DNA of 64,000 nucleotides from Lumbricus terrestris (taxonomy: Eukaryota > Annelida > Clitellata > Crassiclitellata > Lumbricidae): contig OX457036.1 of NCBI GenBank assembly GCA_949752735.1, forward strand, positions 83,860,991 through 83,924,990, written 5' to 3'. Under the pieces are notes generated by a model. The model ran no database searches. It worked only from the letters and a program-made list of their open reading frames with translations, and was not told the origin of the DNA. Below, piece after piece: positions 14,401-21,095 of the stretch; positions within the stretch are counted from its first letter, which is position 1; every line of letters begins with the position of its first letter. Made by a program: the position numbers and the translations under genes.

Positions 14401-17400
14401 TGGAATTATCTGCCTCTATTTCAACAATAAATGCATGGAAACTATTGAAGTGGTTCAATCAATAATCGTCAATGTATGCACCACTATTGCTACACTTGAG
14501 GAAATTGACGTTACACGCTAGCCACTGAATTATGATAATTATCAAATCATTTACAGAAACATGTGAGTGACAGCCCTGGTTATGCCTTCAAATATAGGCC
14601 TAGGGTCTAGGCCAGAGGTTCTCAACCGGTGTGTCGCGACACACTAGTGTGTCGCGACACACTAGTGTGTCGTGAAGCGACCGTCGGTGTTTCGCGTAAA
14701 AATGGTGAGTCGCTGGTGTGTCGCGAAGAATTGGTGTGTCGCCAATCCTCACACCGTACAATCGTCGTTCTTGCATTACACTGACATGTTCACAATCAAT
14801 CAATTTTCGTTTAATCAATACTTCAGGCTGGCAGAATTCATGTTACATATAAATAATTTTATAAAGGTTTTGTGTATATTTCATGCCTATTCTCTATCTA
14901 AAACCGTTTTATAAAACTCCTATTTGGCTATTTTCATTCGTTAGTCTTGTTAACGGGCAAAGACCCAAGCTTAAAGTCTTCATGCTCATCAATCAGGCTT
15001 GGTTGCAACATGTATAAGCAGTTGCAGGCCACGTATCGCACTCACAAAGCCTTTGTATCGTAATTTTACCAAGATCCAAAGAAAACCCAGAAGTGAAAAC
15101 TTCTGTAACTGTTACGGCCTACGTCAAACAATTATTAACGCAGAGTCATAAAACGACGTAGACTCGTAAATTTAAATTAGTAGAATTTGAAATTTTATAA
15201 TAATATTAGAAACTAGAAAGCATTCAGTGTCAACATTTCATTCATTAAAATTTGTAAGAATTTCAAATATAGGCCTAGGCTTAGTTGGCTCAGGCCTAAT
15301 TTGTTTTTTAACGATATTCATATGACGATTGCATGGTGTGTCGCGAAATTTGGTTGCAAGTTTAGGTGTGTCGCGCGCGAAAAAAGGTTGAGTACCTCTG
15401 GCCTAGGCTAATGATAAACATGCGCAGATAGGCCTACGTTGGTTTACCTGCTGATAAACATTGGATTTAGCTCATTTAAATGCCCTATAGTCCGGTCTCT
15501 TAGCGGTCGAAAACATCGTTATTGTGCATTTTGGTGCTACAAGCAAAAGAAAGATATTTTTGAGTTCAGGAAGAAATTCTAAGAAAAATGTGACATAGTG
15601 CCAGTTGAATAAATGGGAAAAATTTTTCCAGTTTTTTCCCATTGGAATTTTTCCAGGAACATTAAATAAAAATGTTGAACTAGCTCATAACGAGCTGAAA
15701 TTTTCAGGATAGGTGTAGGAATATTAGTAGAATGAGATACGAAAAGTGCCAAACAATCCTTCAAAAACTCTTTCCGAAATCCAAGATGGCGTACAAAATG
15801 GCCGCCATTTCCCAAGGTCATTAGTTATCACCTGGAAAAAGCTCGTAACAGGCTGAAATTTTCAGGATAGGTGTAGGAGTATGAGTAGAATAACATGCCA
15901 AAAGTGCCAAGCGATTCTTTATGAGCTATTTCTGAAATCCAAGATGGCGTCCAAGATGGCCGTCATTTTACAAGGTCATTAGTTATCACCTGGAAAATGC
16001 TCGTAACAAGCTGAAATTCTTCCTGAACTCAAAAATATCTTTCTTTTGCTTGTAACACCAAAATGCACAATTTTTCGCTAACATCCCGGACTACTAGCAG
16101 CATTGCAAAAATCGATACCATAAAAATTGATATAAATGTTTTAACTTATACATCTAATAAAGTTTGCATTGCAGCAGTGAGTGAAAAATATGGTGCCACA
16201 AATAGTGAGAAGACGGCTACAATAATTGGAGCGGTCGTTGGATCAGTTTGCGGTGTATTGGTCATTCTGGCTATCATCATAGCAGTAGTTTGCTATCGGT
16301 GAGTCAACATTTTCATCGAAATATATAATATTATGGAATAACTGTCTTTTAACCGTATTTTAATCGATGCGATTGGCACAATTTTGAAACTGACAGGAAA
16401 TCTAATTGAATGCTATGTGCTACCATGGTTAGGTGGTAAGGACATTGTAATGTAATGTAATGAAGACACTTTATATGGCGCCATAACACAGCCATGCTGC
16501 TAGAAGACTTTTAACATAGTCGCCAAATGTTTGGATTCAAATTTCCTGCGGTGCCCTATTTTAATGCATCAAGAAGCAGCTTAAGTGGGAAAGTATTTAA
16601 CTTTCAGTAAATGTAGGCTATATGGGGGTCATTGCATAATTACGTAACGCCGAAAATGACCGTTTTTGACCCACCCACCCACCCTGTAACGCTTGGTAAC
16701 GTTGCCCTTGATCACCCACTTAACGTCTCGTACCGTTTTCAACGACCCCACCCACCCTCGAGCGTTACGTAATTATGCAATGACCCCATGTGTTGTTTCA
16801 TCAATCCACGTTTTATATTAGCAAGAACTATTTTTCATAAATCCAGTTTCCAATTGAACAACAATATTTTAATCGATCCAATTTCTAATGAAGAATTATT
16901 TCCAACAATCCAACTTCTATTTGAGCAGCAATTTCTTCCACCAATCCAAGTAAGCGAATTTATGTACCGGTTTTAACTGGCCTAGGCTAATGATAAACAT
17001 GCGCAGATAGGTAAACATCGGATTTAACCCTCGGGCTACCAAGGGGGGGTGGTTGCCACCCCCCTAGGTTTTTCGCAAATCAAACGCGTTCCGTCTGGAA
17101 TAAAATTTTGAAAAAATTGGTAGCTGTAGAGGGTTCATTGCGACACATTTTTAGCTAAAATGTTTGATGGTGCCCCCTACCGTTCAAAAGTTACACCAGA
17201 TATACCAAAGGTACCAGAGGGGGTGGATACCCCCCCCCCTAAAATATCGTCTGTAACTTTTCCGCCCCTTAATATTAAGAGACACAAATTATACCATTCT
17301 ATAGAGGGAATGTGGGGCTACATTTCCATGCTCACTGAGTTGTCTTTTGACAACCGGAAGTGCTCAAAATAAATTAAAATATATATAAAGATGTTTTATT

Positions 17401-19993
17401 TTCATAAAATTGTCATGTTTTGTCTATTATAACTTATCCATAATTTATTTTTTAATAGAAATAAATTATGCCATTCTGTAGAGGGCATTCAGGGCTATTT
17501 TTTAATACTAAATAATTTAAAATTTGATAACCGGAAGTGCTCAAAATAAATTAAAATGTATAAAAATGTTGGGATTTTTTGCAACGCGAACCGATATGTT
17601 TGCGTAAACGTTTTTCAGCAGCTATAACATTTTTTTTGTTTTGATTTAACATAAAACAGACTTATTACTAGTTTTTATAGTTGAATATTGGACTTTATTA
17701 TATGTAAACTACTTTTTATATATAAATCATGTATAAAACACACAGAATCTAATATCTTCACTATGCGTAAGCATACATTTTGTGGAATCGACGGGTACCC
17801 ATGGTAAAAAATTCATCATTTCGGGGTGCCTTCATATTTTCTAAACCTAAATATACCATTTTGTGCAGAAATGAATGCTGAATCAAATGGTGTATTACAA
17901 GTTATGATATCTCAAACCAAACCCAAAATCCAGGGGGGTGGTAACCACCCCCCGCCCCTTGGTAGTCAGTGTTACAAAAAAAGCTTGGTAGCCTGAGGGT
18001 TTTTAACTCACTTAAATGCCCTAGTAACATTGCAAAGATCGATGCCATAAAATTTATAAAAATGTTTTAACTTAGCCTATACATCTAATACATTTTTGCA
18101 TCACAGCAGCGAGTAATACAAATGGTACAAATGGTGAGGAGACCACAAAACTCTCAGAAATGAGGATGGACAGCATCATCATCATTGACCGAAGCCTCCT
18201 GCCATCTATAGGTCTATGCCAAAATTATTTTCTGCTCTCATCCCGGGTTCATTCTCTTTTTACAAGATACTTTTTCTCGTATCGCCGTACCTATGCTCGC
18301 ACTAACACGCACTTTTTTCTATTAAATCTACTGGGATCACCACTTTTGAAAAAATTCAAAGGGAAATACGATTGCACCCTAGTGTTTGGGCTTTTAAGAA
18401 AAAATTTAGCGCCCTTCTAACAGAAGGTACGGTAACTAATAAAGGTAAAGTACTGTTCGTTCATTGTATGCATTGCAGTAGGTCTCTGTTCGGTAGTTAT
18501 AAGCTTTTGCTCTTTTTTCTTTTCCATAATTGTTTATGACTCAACAGCGTTGAGCTTTTCAGTTTACATTTATTTTGTTGTGTTTTCTCCTCCGTCTTTT
18601 AGCATAAGTTGCTTGATTGTGCTTTGTCACTTTTGCTAATCACTGTGTTAATTTTGCAAGATTTCGTCATGGCCACCTCACAATCGTCAACTCAATATAT
18701 TAGTTGGTGTCCCTAGACAGCGAGATTATTTCATCCCTTTAGGACCTCCCTTTTTAACCAATGAGCAAGATGTGTAAACCTGTCATGTATAATTTGGTTG
18801 CAAATAAAATATTTGATTGATTGATTGATTGAAGTTCTATTTAAGAAATAATTTTTACATCAATCCAACTTCTAATGGAAAAAATTATTTCTTCAATCCA
18901 ACTTCATATCAAGCAACAGTAGACTATTATCGCTAGTCCAACTTATAGGTAAGTCCACCCCGAATTTGTCCGTCCCGTTTACTTGATTAGCCTACTTTGC
19001 GGTCTGGATTCAGGATTAGGTCTTGTCTATGTGTGAAAAACTGTGCAACCAAGATTACGAAGTAGGCCTATATGCAGACCAATGCCTTCTCTTTTTAATT
19101 ATAGGCAGACGATAGCTATCAATAACATTTTACATTAGCACATGGCAAATGTTTTGTTTTATTTTCAGACGAAAACGGTGCAAAACACCTCCCACAGGTT
19201 TGAAATCCCTGCACTAATACCTTGAACACGTCATTAAGACCTAAAATTCTGCTGTGATTCAGCCTAAGCTTATATATCTTGTTCATGAGTTCTGGTAATT
19301 TAAATTAGATAGGTTTTTCTTTTCTGAACGCATGGAATGTGCACTGCATGTGGAGCTGAAACTTCGACACAAATTTCTACCCTGACTGGGATGCAGGCAT
19401 ATAAGCCTAGACTTTATTTTTATACACTTTTACGACCCCACATAAAGCGCTAAATGAACTAAATACGATGTTTTCAGATATAGTGCTTATTGGATTAGCC
19501 AGTAGTGGGCTGAGTTCTAAGAATGAACCCGATTCAGCTGTCTAAAATATTCTCTAGGCCTACTAGTCTTTAGCAGAGCAGATTTCGTTTGCAATACCGT
19601 GAATATCTAAAGCGGAAACAGAGAAATGGAATAAACCTCCTTTCACTTCTTTTGCAATAGGGCCCTTGTTTTACTTACTCTTTTGAGCCAAAACCTTTCA
19701 GGACTTCACGAATTTCCTTGTTTGTTGAACGATTGCTTTTTTCTGAATTTAGGCATGGGCCTAGGCCTAATTAAAATCCAATGCTTGGCTGCTCTCGAAA
19801 ACCGCCCCTTCATCAATGCTGAATTTTATTATGAAATGACATTGTAGAAGTTTCGAGCAGTCAACCGAATGTGCAAGGAACCGAACCTGAACTGCAATAT
19901 TCCTCACTCGCCCAGAGGAGCGATCAACCGAACCCTGACTACGACCAATTAGATGTCAACGCTTACGAGGTGGTTGTGGACAGCCAAGAGTAA
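1..19993 (+). CDS. WSC/EGF single-pass receptor gene, copy A (5' end outside window)
   Basis: Eleven exons join as 1-50, 952-1093, 2292-2426, 4107-4288, 5900-6056, 7941-8081, 8913-9044, 13556-13684, 16175-16298, 19169-19197 and 19848-19993. All have AG acceptors and GT donors, and phases agree at every junction, giving 454 visible residues plus a stop. Domain order is WSC (N-terminal part cut off), MEGF-type EGF, WSC, MEGF-type EGF, EGF, calcium-binding EGF, transmembrane helix, then a cytoplasmic tail of about 57 residues with YSSL, NPDY/YDQL and YEVV motifs. The architecture predicts a cell-surface receptor; WSC is a putative carbohydrate-binding fold, and the tail recalls engulfment receptors (CED-1/Draper/MEGF10). 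Ligand and function are inferences. No interruption is seen in the visible coding exons, so this copy is probably functional. The paralogue lies in tandem at 32421-52787. I know no named orthologue. Confidence 0.85.
51..951 (+). other. Copy A intron within WSC domain 1
   Basis: Non-coding sequence that aligns along its length with the copy B intron 32573-33467. I see no repeat, RNA gene or regulatory element that I can name in it. Confidence 0.6.
952..1093 (+). CDS. Copy A, exon: second half of WSC domain 1
   Basis: Acceptor AG at 950-951 and donor GT at 1094-1095; the exon is phase 0 to phase 1, 142 bases. It encodes NGSVCQCGDDYG, then a Cys pair, then SGNQSEYCGG. This is the CxCG, YG, CxGN and CGG signature of the C-terminal half of a WSC domain. 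The copy B counterpart is 33468-33609, with identical length and phases. Confidence 0.87.
1340..2110 (+). mobile_element. Decayed LINE reverse-transcriptase fragment in copy A intron
   Basis: Conceptual translation across several frames resembles a CR1/L2-type LINE polymerase. There is a KLVE motif near 1510, then a region matching palm motif A (the copy B counterpart reads DVSAAFYTVDHDILLERF), then GSSxSQWVP near 1840 and a LGVTLDQKF-like segment near 2080. Frameshifts and stops make it a fossil. The same fragment sits at the same place in copy B (33830-34480), so it predates the gene duplication. Confidence 0.8.
2292..2426 (+). CDS. Copy A, exon: MEGF/Draper-type EGF module 1
   Basis: The exon is phase 1 to phase 1, 135 bases (acceptor AG 2290-2291, donor GT 2427-2428). 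It encodes CPVGNYSTLCDRVCHC, followed by a spaced series of cysteines ending GNYTGSTC. Eight cysteines and the opening CPxGxY fit the laminin/MEGF-type EGF repeats of Draper, CED-1 and SREC proteins. As a symmetric exon it can be skipped without a frameshift. The copy B counterpart is interrupted by a transposon. Confidence 0.87.
3105..3924. mobile_element. hAT element with relic transposase C-terminus (copy A only)
   Basis: The 820-bp element begins TAGGGCTGCCAAC and ends with its inverse, GTTGGCAGCCCTA. It is flanked by 8-bp direct repeats GTGCAAAG (3097-3104 and 3925-3932), as hAT insertions are. Plus-strand codons near 3415-3510 read CERSFSIMN, then LSTES, resembling the hAT C-terminal dimerisation domain. 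The aligned copy B intron (near 37195) lacks the element, so the insertion followed the duplication. Most of the transposase is gone. Confidence 0.88.
4107..4288 (+). CDS. Copy A, exon: first half of WSC domain 2
   Basis: Acceptor AG 4105-4106, donor GT 4289-4290, phase 1 to phase 0, 182 bases. It encodes SAKYIGCFQD, then NWSKLTINVCIGWCSD and FAGAQ, the YxGCF and LT..C...C signature of the N-terminal half of a WSC domain. Relative to copy B (37403-37557) it has 27 more bases, a nine-codon in-frame length difference in the loop after the first cysteine. Confidence 0.87.
4675..5725. mobile_element. Composite repeat insertion with CCCCGGACAA and CCTGCCAGAA arrays (copy A only)
   Basis: Copy A and copy B introns diverge after the shared CTACTCTGTC (A 4664-4673, B 37918-37927) and rejoin near 5727. 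Inside lie a short CCCCGGACAA-type array (4680-4750), a repeat end finishing in CGGGCGCCCATGG (about 4905-4993), and tandem units of about 16 bp of the TTCTGGCAGGGCAAAA type, forward at 5117-5200 and inverted at 5500-5560. The last resemble the interior of the hAT element 52810-54853. It is probably several nested, degraded non-autonomous elements. No coding capacity is seen. Confidence 0.6.
5900..6056 (+). CDS. Copy A, exon: second half of WSC domain 2
   Basis: Acceptor AG 5898-5899, donor GT 6057-6058, phase 0 to phase 1, 157 bases. It encodes FECFQYGEECYCGESYN, then CSSKCSANKTENCGG and NSVYSG, a good match to the C-terminal half of WSC (CxCG, C..C..N..E.CGG, VY). The copy B counterpart is 39674-39830. 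Confidence 0.88.
6430..6960 (+). other. Paralogue-conserved intronic block, possible dead exon
   Basis: After a good acceptor (TTCTCTTACAG ending 6446), an open stretch starting VFQYLHMKVFWCRA runs about 200 bases. The aligned copy B block (40242-40760) keeps the same start but then has a different reading and an early stop. Downstream, both copies share an open segment with IIADNAEQCKDFANGSH. I cannot assign a domain. In-frame stops and copy-specific indels suggest a decayed exon or exons rather than current coding sequence. Confidence 0.3.
7427..7775. mobile_element. hAT-type MITE (copy A)
   Basis: A 349-bp element with ends CATGGGCG and CGCCCATG lies between 8-bp direct repeats GATAGAGC (7419-7426 and 7776-7783). 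The same element, 332 bp, is at 41231-41562 in copy B, so insertion preceded the duplication. No transposase reading frame is seen. Confidence 0.82.
7941..8081 (+). CDS. Copy A, exon: MEGF/Draper-type EGF module 2
   Basis: Phase 1 to phase 1, 141 bases (acceptor AG 7939-7940, donor GT 8082-8083). It encodes CPAGNFGNGCSRKCNC, then a spaced cysteine series ending CKPGWTGTSC. CPxGxFG and GWxGxxC are hallmarks of MEGF/Draper EGF repeats. The copy B counterpart (41728-41868) differs at one residue (F to L before the last Arg). Confidence 0.88.
8141..8614. mobile_element. Palindromic MITE with long inverted ends (copy A)
   Basis: The left end CACCGTGGTTCAATAAAAAG and the right end are inverted copies that continue for about 100 bp. 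Flanking TA dinucleotides (8139-8140, 8615-8616) suggest a Tc1/mariner-type target. The same element is at 41922-42388 in copy B, so it is older than the duplication. There is no coding capacity. Confidence 0.75.
8913..9044 (+). CDS. Copy A, exon: EGF module 3
   Basis: Phase 1 to phase 1, 132 bases (acceptor AG 8911-8912, donor GTGAGT at 9045). It encodes DCAVANGDCSTYETC, then CRCSDGFQ and a final cysteine: six cysteines in EGF order with the C4-x-C5 pair. The copy B counterpart 43684-43815 differs by G/D and T/A near the C-terminus. Confidence 0.85.
9551..10025 (+). mobile_element. Helitron-like (Lep1/Helentron-type) non-coding unit, plus strand
   Basis: Begins CTATATAAATAAAAATG with a CTCGGAAAGTTCTGGACCGA segment and ends GGCCGGGTACAGCTAGT, termini of the kind I associate with Helitron-like non-autonomous elements of invertebrates. 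The aligned copy B sequence (near 44276) reads straight across without a target duplication, as expected for Helitron insertion at AT. It carries the GGGGA microsatellite. Confidence 0.6.
9723..9965. repeat. GGGGA microsatellite
   Basis: About 240 bases of purine-only GGGGA, GGGAA and GGGA units, with an uninterrupted core at 9826-9892. It lies within the Helitron-like unit. The open reading frames across it, in all frames, are low-complexity artefacts. Confidence 0.95.
10186..11452 (-). mobile_element. Helitron-like non-coding unit, minus strand, with internal tandem units
   Basis: Starts AAGCTGGGTTACCCGGCGTT, the inverse of the typical GCCGGGTAACCCAGCTT end, and ends in TTTATTTATATAGATG next to a CAGA tetranucleotide array (11388-11430). 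Inside, a core of about 50 bp centred on CCACCCGTGAAATTTGGGTT recurs four times (10298, 10613, 10725, 10906), separated by CACCC-rich pyrimidine sequence. Copy B lacks it at the matching place (near 46190). No protein is encoded. Confidence 0.6.
12010..12590. other. Copy A intron: LINE remnant and CCCTTTTGAT-like periodic sequence
   Basis: Bases 12030-12100 match the end of the LINE palm fragment that is better kept in copy B (46505-46640). From 12340 to 12560 imperfect units resembling TCGTCCTTTTGATTG recur every 15-25 bases. The same stretch is at 46900-47130 in copy B. No gene is seen. Confidence 0.45.
13236..13500. mobile_element. MITE-like repeat with GGGCGCCC end (copy A)
   Basis: Starts GGGCGCCCGCAGAAATTTT and ends in CCAGGGGATCCCCC plus CCCTATGTG. 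A second fragment of the same family ends near 4993 in inverse order (CCCCTATGTGCGGGCGCC). Copy B carries it at 47800-48067. The right boundary is uncertain. Confidence 0.5.
13556..13684 (+). CDS. Copy A, exon: calcium-binding EGF module
   Basis: Phase 1 to phase 1, 129 bases (acceptor AG 13554-13555, donor GT 13685-13686). It encodes DIDECTMTPSVCG, then NCTNTVGGYRCHC and a last cysteine. DIDEC and the CxNxxxxYxC hydroxylation consensus identify a calcium-binding EGF. The copy B counterpart is 48124-48252. Confidence 0.92.
14557..14562 (+). CDS. Possible 6-base microexon (copy A)
   Basis: The string AAACAT lies between TTTACAG and the consensus donor GTGAGT. Six bases keep the frame and would add two residues just outside the membrane. 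The identical arrangement exists at 49482-49487 in copy B despite surrounding indels. No transcript evidence is available. Confidence 0.25.
14613..15400. mobile_element. hAT (Charlie-like) non-autonomous element with GTGTGTCGCG subterminal repeats
   Basis: Ends CAGAGGTTCTCAACC and GGTTGAGTACCTCTG are inverted copies and resemble hAT-Charlie termini. Flanks GTCTAGGC and GCCTAGGC (14605-14612, 15401-15408) are an 8-bp duplication with one mismatch. The left end has tandem palindromic GTGTGTCGCGACACAC units (14628-14675). Copy B keeps only the right half (about 49530-49905), so its left part was deleted after duplication. Confidence 0.85.
15490..16091. mobile_element. TA-flanked MITE with about 90-bp inverted ends (copy A only)
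   Basis: A 602-bp insertion between TA dinucleotides (15488-15489, 16092-16093), with ends GTCCGG and CCGGAC continuing as imperfect inverted repeats that share TGTGCATTTTGGTG. The aligned copy B site (near 50005) is empty. The interior has two tandem units of about 160 bp (about 15670-15835 and 15835-16000), each with CCAAGATGGCG and GGTCATTAGTTATCACCTGG. Tc1/mariner-type by target site. Confidence 0.85.
16175..16298 (+). CDS. Copy A, exon: juxtamembrane stalk and transmembrane helix
   Basis: Phase 1 to phase 2, 124 bases (acceptor AG 16173-16174, donor GTGAGT at 16299). It encodes a short Ser/Thr-rich stalk and then TIIGAVVGSVCGVLVILAII, continuing AVVCYR. This is a single hydrophobic helix of about 24 residues opened by small Gly/Ala residues. 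Tandem CAGCAG makes a NAGNAG acceptor, so one residue may be optional. The copy B counterpart 50091-50214 keeps the helix unchanged. Confidence 0.92.
16625..16787. mobile_element. 163-bp MITE with perfect 26-bp inverted ends (copy A only)
   Basis: Both ends begin GGGGTCATTGCATAATTACG on opposite strands and stay identical for 26 bases. A 3-bp ATG repeat flanks it (16622-16624, 16788-16790). Copy B is empty at the matching place (near 50537). The superfamily is not assigned; a 3-bp duplication would suit a Harbinger-like element. Confidence 0.85.
16790..16960. repeat. CAATCCAACTTC-type tandem units in copy A intron
   Basis: Four or five units of about 35-40 bases with CAATCCA and TTCTAATTGA-like cores. 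Further units lie at 18835-18955. Copy B has the same at 50545-50710 and 51628-51745. The inverse unit (GGATTGATGAAAAT) fills the arms of the foldback element 24530-28656. Confidence 0.65.
17028..18002. mobile_element. TTAA-target (piggyBac-like) MITE (copy A only)
   Basis: Inserted between TTAA sites (17024-17027, 18003-18006), with ends CCCTCGGGCTACCAAG and CTTGGTAGCCTGAGGG plus two bases. Subterminal inverted GGGGGGTGGTTGCCACCCCC-like palindromes lie inside each end. The copy B sequence near 50790 is uninterrupted. CCCT ends and TTAA targets fit piggyBac. No transposase is seen. Confidence 0.78.
18107..18420 (+). pseudogene. Duplicated start of the transmembrane exon, with open frame into a LINE
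   Basis: An intact acceptor (TCACAG, 18101-18106) is followed by phase-1 codons ASNTNGTNGEET, closely resembling the start of the transmembrane exon of copy B (ASSTNGGTNDGKT). The upstream intron is also alike over more than 100 bases. The helix is missing. The frame runs on into LINE sequence and stops at 18418-18420. In copy B (50888-51012) the same frame stops earlier. It could act as an alternative last exon or be dead. Confidence 0.4.
18170..18832 (+). mobile_element. LINE 3' end with TGAT tail (copy A intron)
   Basis: A frame near 18380 reads VWAFKKKFSALLTEG, like the C-terminus of CR1/L2-type LINE polymerases. The insertion ends AATAAAATATTTGATTG followed by ATTG tetranucleotides. Copy B has it at about 50960-51626, so it predates the duplication. 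Confidence 0.6.
19169..19197 (+). CDS. Copy A, 29-base juxtamembrane exon
   Basis: Between TTTTCAG and GT, phase 2 to phase 1. Joined to the preceding exon it reads YR then RKRCKTPPT, a basic stop-transfer stretch directly after the helix. Identical at 51963-51991 in copy B. Far too short to find without the paralogue and the phase logic. Confidence 0.82.
19198..19847 (+). other. Last intron of copy A
   Basis: Aligns closely with 51992-52644 in copy B and contains several TAGGCCTA words. I see no mobile element or gene in it. Confidence 0.6.
19848..19993 (+). CDS. Copy A, last exon: cytoplasmic tail with YxxL and NPxY motifs
   Basis: Acceptor AG 19846-19847; phase 1; stop TAA at 19991-19993. 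It encodes about 47 residues including LQYSSLAQRS, QPNPDYDQLDV and NAYEVVVD. YSSL and YDQL are ten residues apart, within the 6-12 spacing allowed for ITAM-like motifs. NPDY fits the PTB-binding NPxY consensus. LQYSSL alone also fits an ITIM. The copy B tail (52645-52787) keeps all three tyrosines but has NADY instead of NPDY. Signalling is inferred. Confidence 0.88.
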
Positions 19994-20480
19994 CGAGAAT
20001 CTTAACATTCAGAATGAACCAAAGTAATCGCTAGTGACACCTGCGGGCAATTAAACGCGATGCAGTTGATTAGATTAATTCATCTTCTGCGTTATCTGCC
20101 GCACTGAGCACGTGAACAGCGAAACTTTCATGCAGCGCTGTGCGGGATTTAGGTCTTTCGGCTGTTGGATGATATCCTCTGGGCAGTAGACCCTGACAAA
20201 ATGCCGTAGGCTATACAGTATACATGCATGCGACATATTCCACTGAATATTCACCCTCTGTGCAGTTAGATTTTTTGTGAATTTAATTGGGAAAGCTTAT
20301 TGTTGTCTTGTTTTTGTTCGCTGTGTCAACTTGTAACCGCCGTCACGGTAAAGAACTGCTACTGTCATTAAGACCTAAACCTAAAACTTGTTAGTGTCAT
20401 TCAGTTATTAATTTCTAACAGCGCTAGGACTTGTTAGTGTCATTTAGGTCTACATTAAACTTGTTAATGCCGTTTACGAC

Positions 20481-20747
20481 CAGTAGCGGCTCCAGAGGGG
20501 GGTTAAGCCCCATAAAAAGGGCCATCCGGTTTTTTACATGTAAAAACTAAATATTTCCAAGATGCGCCCCCTAAAAAGGCCAGAAATTTCGACGATTGAA
20601 AAAAAAGGGAAATTTCCGTGAAATTTGGGCGAAAGGACTAAAAAAGGTCGTCAGAAATTTTGGTCAATCAAAATGGAAAATTTCCTCCACGAGGATTTTC
20701 ATCCCCCCTCTCCCAAAAAACTTAAACCCTGCATGGCGCCGCCACTG
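20481..20747. mobile_element. hAT-type MITE downstream of copy A
   Basis: A 267-bp element with ends CAGTAGCGGCTCCAGAGG and GGCGCCGCCACTG, between 8-bp repeats TTTACGAC (20473-20480, 20748-20755). The same insertion is at 56462-56722 in copy B. Termini resemble those of the larger element 52810-54853 (CAGTGGCGGCGC). Confidence 0.85.
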
Positions 20748-21095
20748 TTTACGACTTAAGTTACAGCATTGCTAGCATCGTTCACATTTTAAATTGTATA
20801 TACAATGAACGACAGCCATGATGAGCTTTGGGCGACCAGTGTAATAAGCTAATCTTATGGATGTTTTGGATGTATAGCCTAGTTTTAATGTCTGACTTAC
20901 TAAACACATGTTAGCATGTTCCTATAGATGTTTTGGCTGTATATATACGCTTCCTTGCGATGGCGCCCTTGTGGGGGCAAAGGCCAAGACTTCACTTGAT
21001 TAGTTATTCAGCTCAAATGTGCATTTGTTTTAATGATCGAGATCACATAATGTAAACATGAACTCAAACACATACTGTAACGGGTTTCAGAATAA

